This document shows positions 52,698 through 55,006 of a stretch of 55,006 nucleotides of DNA, piece by piece. This stretch comes from an uncultured Gemmataceae bacterium. GTDB taxonomy: Bacteria; Planctomycetota; Planctomycetia; Gemmatales; Gemmataceae. The position numbers and the translations under genes were made by a program. A model generated the notes under the pieces. That model was not told the DNA's origin and did not search any database. It saw only the letters and a list, made by a program, of their open reading frames with translations. The stretch is taken from assembly GCA_937923405.1 (NCBI GenBank), contig CALDUY010000038.1:1-55006 (forward strand). Direction: 5' to 3'. How positions within the stretch are numbered: the first letter of the stretch is position 1; each line of letters begins with the position of its first letter.

Positions 52698-53117
52698 ATG
52701 TTGCTGCGATCCCACCGTACACTCGCTTCCCATTCGGCGCTTCGGGCAAGCCGCACCGGCTTCACTCTGCTCGAAGTGCTCGTCGTCGTGGCCATCATCG
52801 TCATGCTGGCTGGCGTCGGCGGCTACTATCTGTTGCAGCGCTACGAGGATGCCAAGGTCAGCCGGGCCAAGATCGACGCCGTTGCCCTGTCCAGTCAGGC
52901 GGAAACCTTCAAATTGAACAACGGCGAATATCCCACCTCGATCGAGATGCTGGCTCAACCTCAACCCAACGGCATGTCGCCGTTGGTCGGTCCCGACAAG
53001 ATCTTCGATCCCTGGGGCAAGCCGTACATCATCGATCCCAATGGACCGCGCAACAACGGCCTCAAGGCCGACGTCTACACCACGACTCCACGCGGTCAGG
53101 AAATCGGCAACTTCTGA
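52698..53117 (+). CDS. Type II secretion major pseudopilin GspG-like
   Basis: A 139-residue pseudopilin. The prepilin cleavage motif is 'RTGFTLLEVLVVVAIIVMLAGVGGYYLLQRYEDAKVSRAKIDAVALSSQAETFKLNNGEYPTS': Gly before Phe with Glu at +5. The C-terminal 'DPWGKPYIIDPNGPRNNGLKADVYTTTPRGQEIGN' is the GspG calcium loop region. The 21-residue leader before cleavage is long, as common in planctomycetes. It heads a run of three pseudopilin genes. A gspD/E/F set is not in the window. Confidence 0.92.
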   Translation: MLLRSHRTLASHSALRASRTGFTLLEVLVVVAIIVMLAGVGGYYLLQRYEDAKVSRAKIDAVALSSQAETFKLNNGEYPTSIEMLAQPQPNGMSPLVGPDKIFDPWGKPYIIDPNGPRNNGLKADVYTTTPRGQEIGNF

Positions 53118-53223
53118 CGAGGTACTCTTCTAGTGGGTGGAAGAGAGCATCTCACAAGAGCCGCGGAACCGGAGCCGTCTCTCCGGGGTTGTATCTGAGC
53201 TGTCTATATTAAACTGAGCTGAG

Positions 53224-53243
53224 CGGGAGGCGTAAGTCTCCCG
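53224..53243. repeat. Short REP-like hairpin between pseudopilin genes
   Basis: CGGGAGGC-GTAA-GTCTCCCG forms an 8-bp stem with one G-T pair and a 4-nt loop. A second weaker hairpin (CCGGAG-CCGTCT-CTCCGG) is about 60 bp upstream. Both lie in the 159-bp gap and could reduce read-through from the highly expressed gspG-like gene. Confidence 0.45.
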
Positions 53244-53276
53244 TACTCACCTTCTTCTCTCTGAGATTTTCCGCGT

Positions 53277-53858
53277 ATGAATTCCCGAGGCCGCCGACGC
53301 GGATTTAGCCTGCTGGAGTTGCTGCTCGTCTGTGCAGTGCTCGTGCTGTTGGCGTTGATCGTGGTTCCGTCGATGCGCGGCATGTATCCATATTTCAAAC
53401 AGCAAGGGGCAATTGATTCGGTGCGTGCGGCCTGGGCGTTGGCTCGGGCCAGAGCCATTGAGGAAGGCCGACCCTATCGCTTCTCCATCGAGCCTAACGG
53501 CGGCCATTTTCGCGTTGCTCCGGATCAGCCGGATTATTGGAGTGGCAGTCCGCCGGTCAATGATCCAGAGGGGCCGGGCCTGGTTCTGGAAAAGTCGCTG
53601 CCGTCTGGCGTTCGATTTACTCTCAATGGCGGTCCCGTCTCGCCGGCCACGCTCGACGATCCCCCGATCGGTGGTCCGCTCGAAGAGCCGCGCACCAGGA
53701 TTCCTCTAGATGCGTACACCACGGCGGCAGTCTTTTTGCCAACCGGCGATGCTCGCGAAGATGTTCGCCTTGTCTTTCAGGTTAAGGGAACACAACCCGC
53801 CGCGCTCCGCTTGCGCGGTCTAACTGGTACGGTCACGGTCGAAAAGCTGAGCTTTTGA
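53277..53858 (+). CDS. Type II secretion minor pseudopilin GspH/FimT-like
   Basis: A 193-residue pseudopilin with a short leader ('MNSRGRRRGFSLLELLLVCAVLVLLALIVVPSM'): Gly-Phe cleavage site and Glu at +5. The body is GspH-like, beginning 'RGMYPYFKQQGAIDSVRAAWALARARAIEEGRPYRFSIEPNGGHFRVAPD' and ending in beta strands 'DVRLVFQVKGTQPAALRLRGLTGTVTVEKLSF'. It is 15 bp upstream of the next pseudopilin and in the same operon. Confidence 0.85.
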   Translation: MNSRGRRRGFSLLELLLVCAVLVLLALIVVPSMRGMYPYFKQQGAIDSVRAAWALARARAIEEGRPYRFSIEPNGGHFRVAPDQPDYWSGSPPVNDPEGPGLVLEKSLPSGVRFTLNGGPVSPATLDDPPIGGPLEEPRTRIPLDAYTTAAVFLPTGDAREDVRLVFQVKGTQPAALRLRGLTGTVTVEKLSF

Positions 53859-53872
53859 GGAGGGAATGACCC

Positions 53873-54937
53873 ATGCGTTTACGGCGAACTCAACGAGCTG
53901 GTCTCTCCTTGCTGGAGGTGCTGGTATCGTTGGCGGTGTTTCTCTTCTCGATGGTCAGTCTCGGCTTTTTGCTGAACGTCTCGGGCAATATGGCCCTGGC
54001 TGCGTACCAGAAGAGCCAAGCGGCCAGTTTAGCTCAAACGGTGCTGGCTCAGGTAGCCGCCGGTGCCATTCCCCTGGAAAACCAGAACGAGGTGCCGTTC
54101 GAGGACGCCGACGACGAGGGGTACACTTGGTCGATGGCAGTGGAGCCGGCTGGCTCGGAGATTCTGTTTAACGTGACCGTGACAGTGTCGCGGAATCAAC
54201 CCAACGGCGAACCGATTGAGGTGTCGCTGTCGCAGATGATTCTGGAACCGTCGATGGTCGGCACGCTGTACGACACCCCAGCGACGATCAGCGAGGCGGA
54301 AGAAGCGTTTGGCATCGCGACCGAACCTCCGGCAGACGGCGGCACGTCTCCGGGTCAGGGAGGCGGCTCGGGTTCGGGCCAGAATAACACGACTCCGCCG
54401 ATTGGTGGCATGGGCAAAGATGGCGGCAAAGGCGGCCCAGGAGGCGGTGGGGGCGGTGGCGGCCCCGGCGGCAGGGGCGGTATGGGTAAAGGCGGCGGCC
54501 CCGGTGGTAAGGGCGGGATGGGACCAGGCGGACGCGGTGGTCAAGGCGGACGTGGCGGCATGGGCGGGATGGGACCAGGCGGACGTGGCGGCATGGGCGG
54601 TGGCCCGGCGCGTGGCGGGATGGGACCGGGCGGACGTGGTGGCATGGGTGGCGGCGGCTTTGGTGGTGGGGCTGGCGGACGCGGCGGCATCGGTGGTGGC
54701 GGTAGTGGCGGTGCTGGGGGGCCGGCTCGTGGCGGCATAGCTGGCGGTGGCGCTGGGATCGGCCCACCTCGCGCTGGCATGGGCGGCGCGGGCAGCGGCG
54801 GCGGGATAGTCGGTGGAGGAACCGGCGGAGCCGGCGGCGGCGCGGGTGGCGGACGTGGCACGGTGATTGGCGGCGCGACTTCCGGTGCGGCCTCGAATGG
54901 TGGCGGCGGCAAATCCAACGACGATCAATCACCCTAG
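53873..54937 (+). CDS. GspI-like minor pseudopilin with long glycine-rich tail
   Basis: A 354-residue protein. Residues 1-150 are a GspI-type pseudopilin: 'RAGLSLLEVLVSLAVFLFSMVSLGFLLNVSGN' with Glu at +5, 'AASLAQTVLAQVAAGAIPLENQNEVPFEDADDEGYTWSMAVEPAG'. From about residue 175 the sequence becomes almost pure Gly with Met, Lys, Arg, Pro and Ala in repeats such as MGPGGRGGMGG, for about 170 residues, ending 'GGGKSNDDQSP'. The tail must lie outside the membrane if the protein is processed as a pseudopilin. Base composition there is extreme, so assembly or frame errors are possible, but the frame stays open. Confidence 0.8.
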   Translation: MRLRRTQRAGLSLLEVLVSLAVFLFSMVSLGFLLNVSGNMALAAYQKSQAASLAQTVLAQVAAGAIPLENQNEVPFEDADDEGYTWSMAVEPAGSEILFNVTVTVSRNQPNGEPIEVSLSQMILEPSMVGTLYDTPATISEAEEAFGIATEPPADGGTSPGQGGGSGSGQNNTTPPIGGMGKDGGKGGPGGGGGGGGPGGRGGMGKGGGPGGKGGMGPGGRGGQGGRGGMGGMGPGGRGGMGGGPARGGMGPGGRGGMGGGGFGGGAGGRGGIGGGGSGGAGGPARGGIAGGGAGIGPPRAGMGGAGSGGGIVGGGTGGAGGGAGGGRGTVIGGATSGAASNGGGGKSNDDQSP

Positions 54938-54969
54938 GAGTTACGCAGTGGAGAGTCTATGGGGTTGAG

Positions 54970-55006
54970 TTCCCCTCATCCCCAACCCTTCTCCCCAGCG
55001 GGGAGA
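54970..55006. repeat. Dispersed C-rich palindromic repeat (right copy, cut off)
   Basis: TCCCCTCATCCCCAACCC followed by TTCTCCCC-AGC-GGGGAGA, the same type of sequence as 1-45, cut by the window end. It starts 33 bp after the stop of the glycine-rich pseudopilin gene. Confidence 0.6.

Noticed and set aside
54029..54928. 299-codon minus-strand frame, Ala/Thr/His-rich
   Set aside because: Complement of the glycine-repeat tail; GGC/GGT repeats give open GCC/ACC frames on the other strand.

Overview
The window looks like a chromosomal segment of a Planctomycetota bacterium, most likely a Gemmata-type lineage (an inference from gene content, not a database match). Signs are a planctomycete cytochrome/DUF1549-DUF1553 protein, ECF sigma factor next to a Ser/Thr kinase, a secreted protein with the N-terminal 'LES-CEPRLMPA' type motif, many long Ser/Thr kinases, an archaeal/eukaryotic-type prolyl-tRNA synthetase and dispersed palindromic 'GTAGCCGC..GCG' repeats. 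Base composition is moderately high GC almost throughout.

Layout. 0.1-13.4 kb: housekeeping and metabolism (PSCyt/PSD1 protein, Na+-export-type ABC transporter with a CPBP protease fused to its permease, proS, gcvH/gcvT, a GT87 membrane glycosyltransferase, DUF3501 plus GlcD oxidase, a NYN RNase-like protein). 13.4-18.8 kb: the replication locus, all leftward: dnaA, dnaN, DUF721/DciA, gyrB. The 304-bp dnaA-dnaN gap holds a 24-bp perfect inverted repeat whose outer ends are DnaA-box-like, and the same 9-mer sits on the predicted dnaA transcription start; this is a candidate oriC. 18.9-26.6 kb: ECF sigma/kinase pair, a secreted matrixin-like protein, cysteine desulfurase, a 32-residue membrane protein and a zinc-ribbon protein.

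26.6-38.2 kb is the accessory region. It opens with palindromic repeats, then what looks like a complete sigma-54 control region (upstream inverted repeat, AT-rich stretch, exact -24/-12 sequence) driving a predicted ~130-nt RNA of two hairpins that show the same 9-nt loop, then a folded MITE-like element. Next comes a 10.8-kb island with all CDSs on one strand: AlpA-like regulator, terminase large subunit, HK97 portal, prohead protease and capsid, small connector proteins (two are tandem paralogues), a ParB-like protein, an ABC-ATPase fused to a GNAT domain, a terminase-small-subunit-like protein and two tiny zinc-ribbon proteins. I see no integrase, tail, tape-measure, replication or lysis gene. 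A motif TTGWC-N8-TACTCTYGC occurs upstream of three of its transcription units and was not seen elsewhere. Together this suggests a tailless capsid-forming satellite or a domesticated particle/gene-transfer system with its own regulation and possibly its own DNA-modifying enzyme pair.

38.2-55 kb: host genes again. These are a glycosyltransferase-HAD fusion, phosphatidylserine decarboxylase, a HAD hydrolase, a YbaK-type protein, a carotenoid oxygenase, a DarT toxin remnant, a Uma2 nuclease, an epimerase, two planctomycete hypotheticals, a kinase-pseudokinase-PilZ protein, a DUF488 protein and a row of three type II secretion pseudopilins, the last with a long glycine-rich tail. Both window ends lie in copies of a CCCCTCA-type palindromic repeat. 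Stretches between genes elsewhere are under 300 bp; 51794-52088 (AT-richer) shows nothing recognisable.
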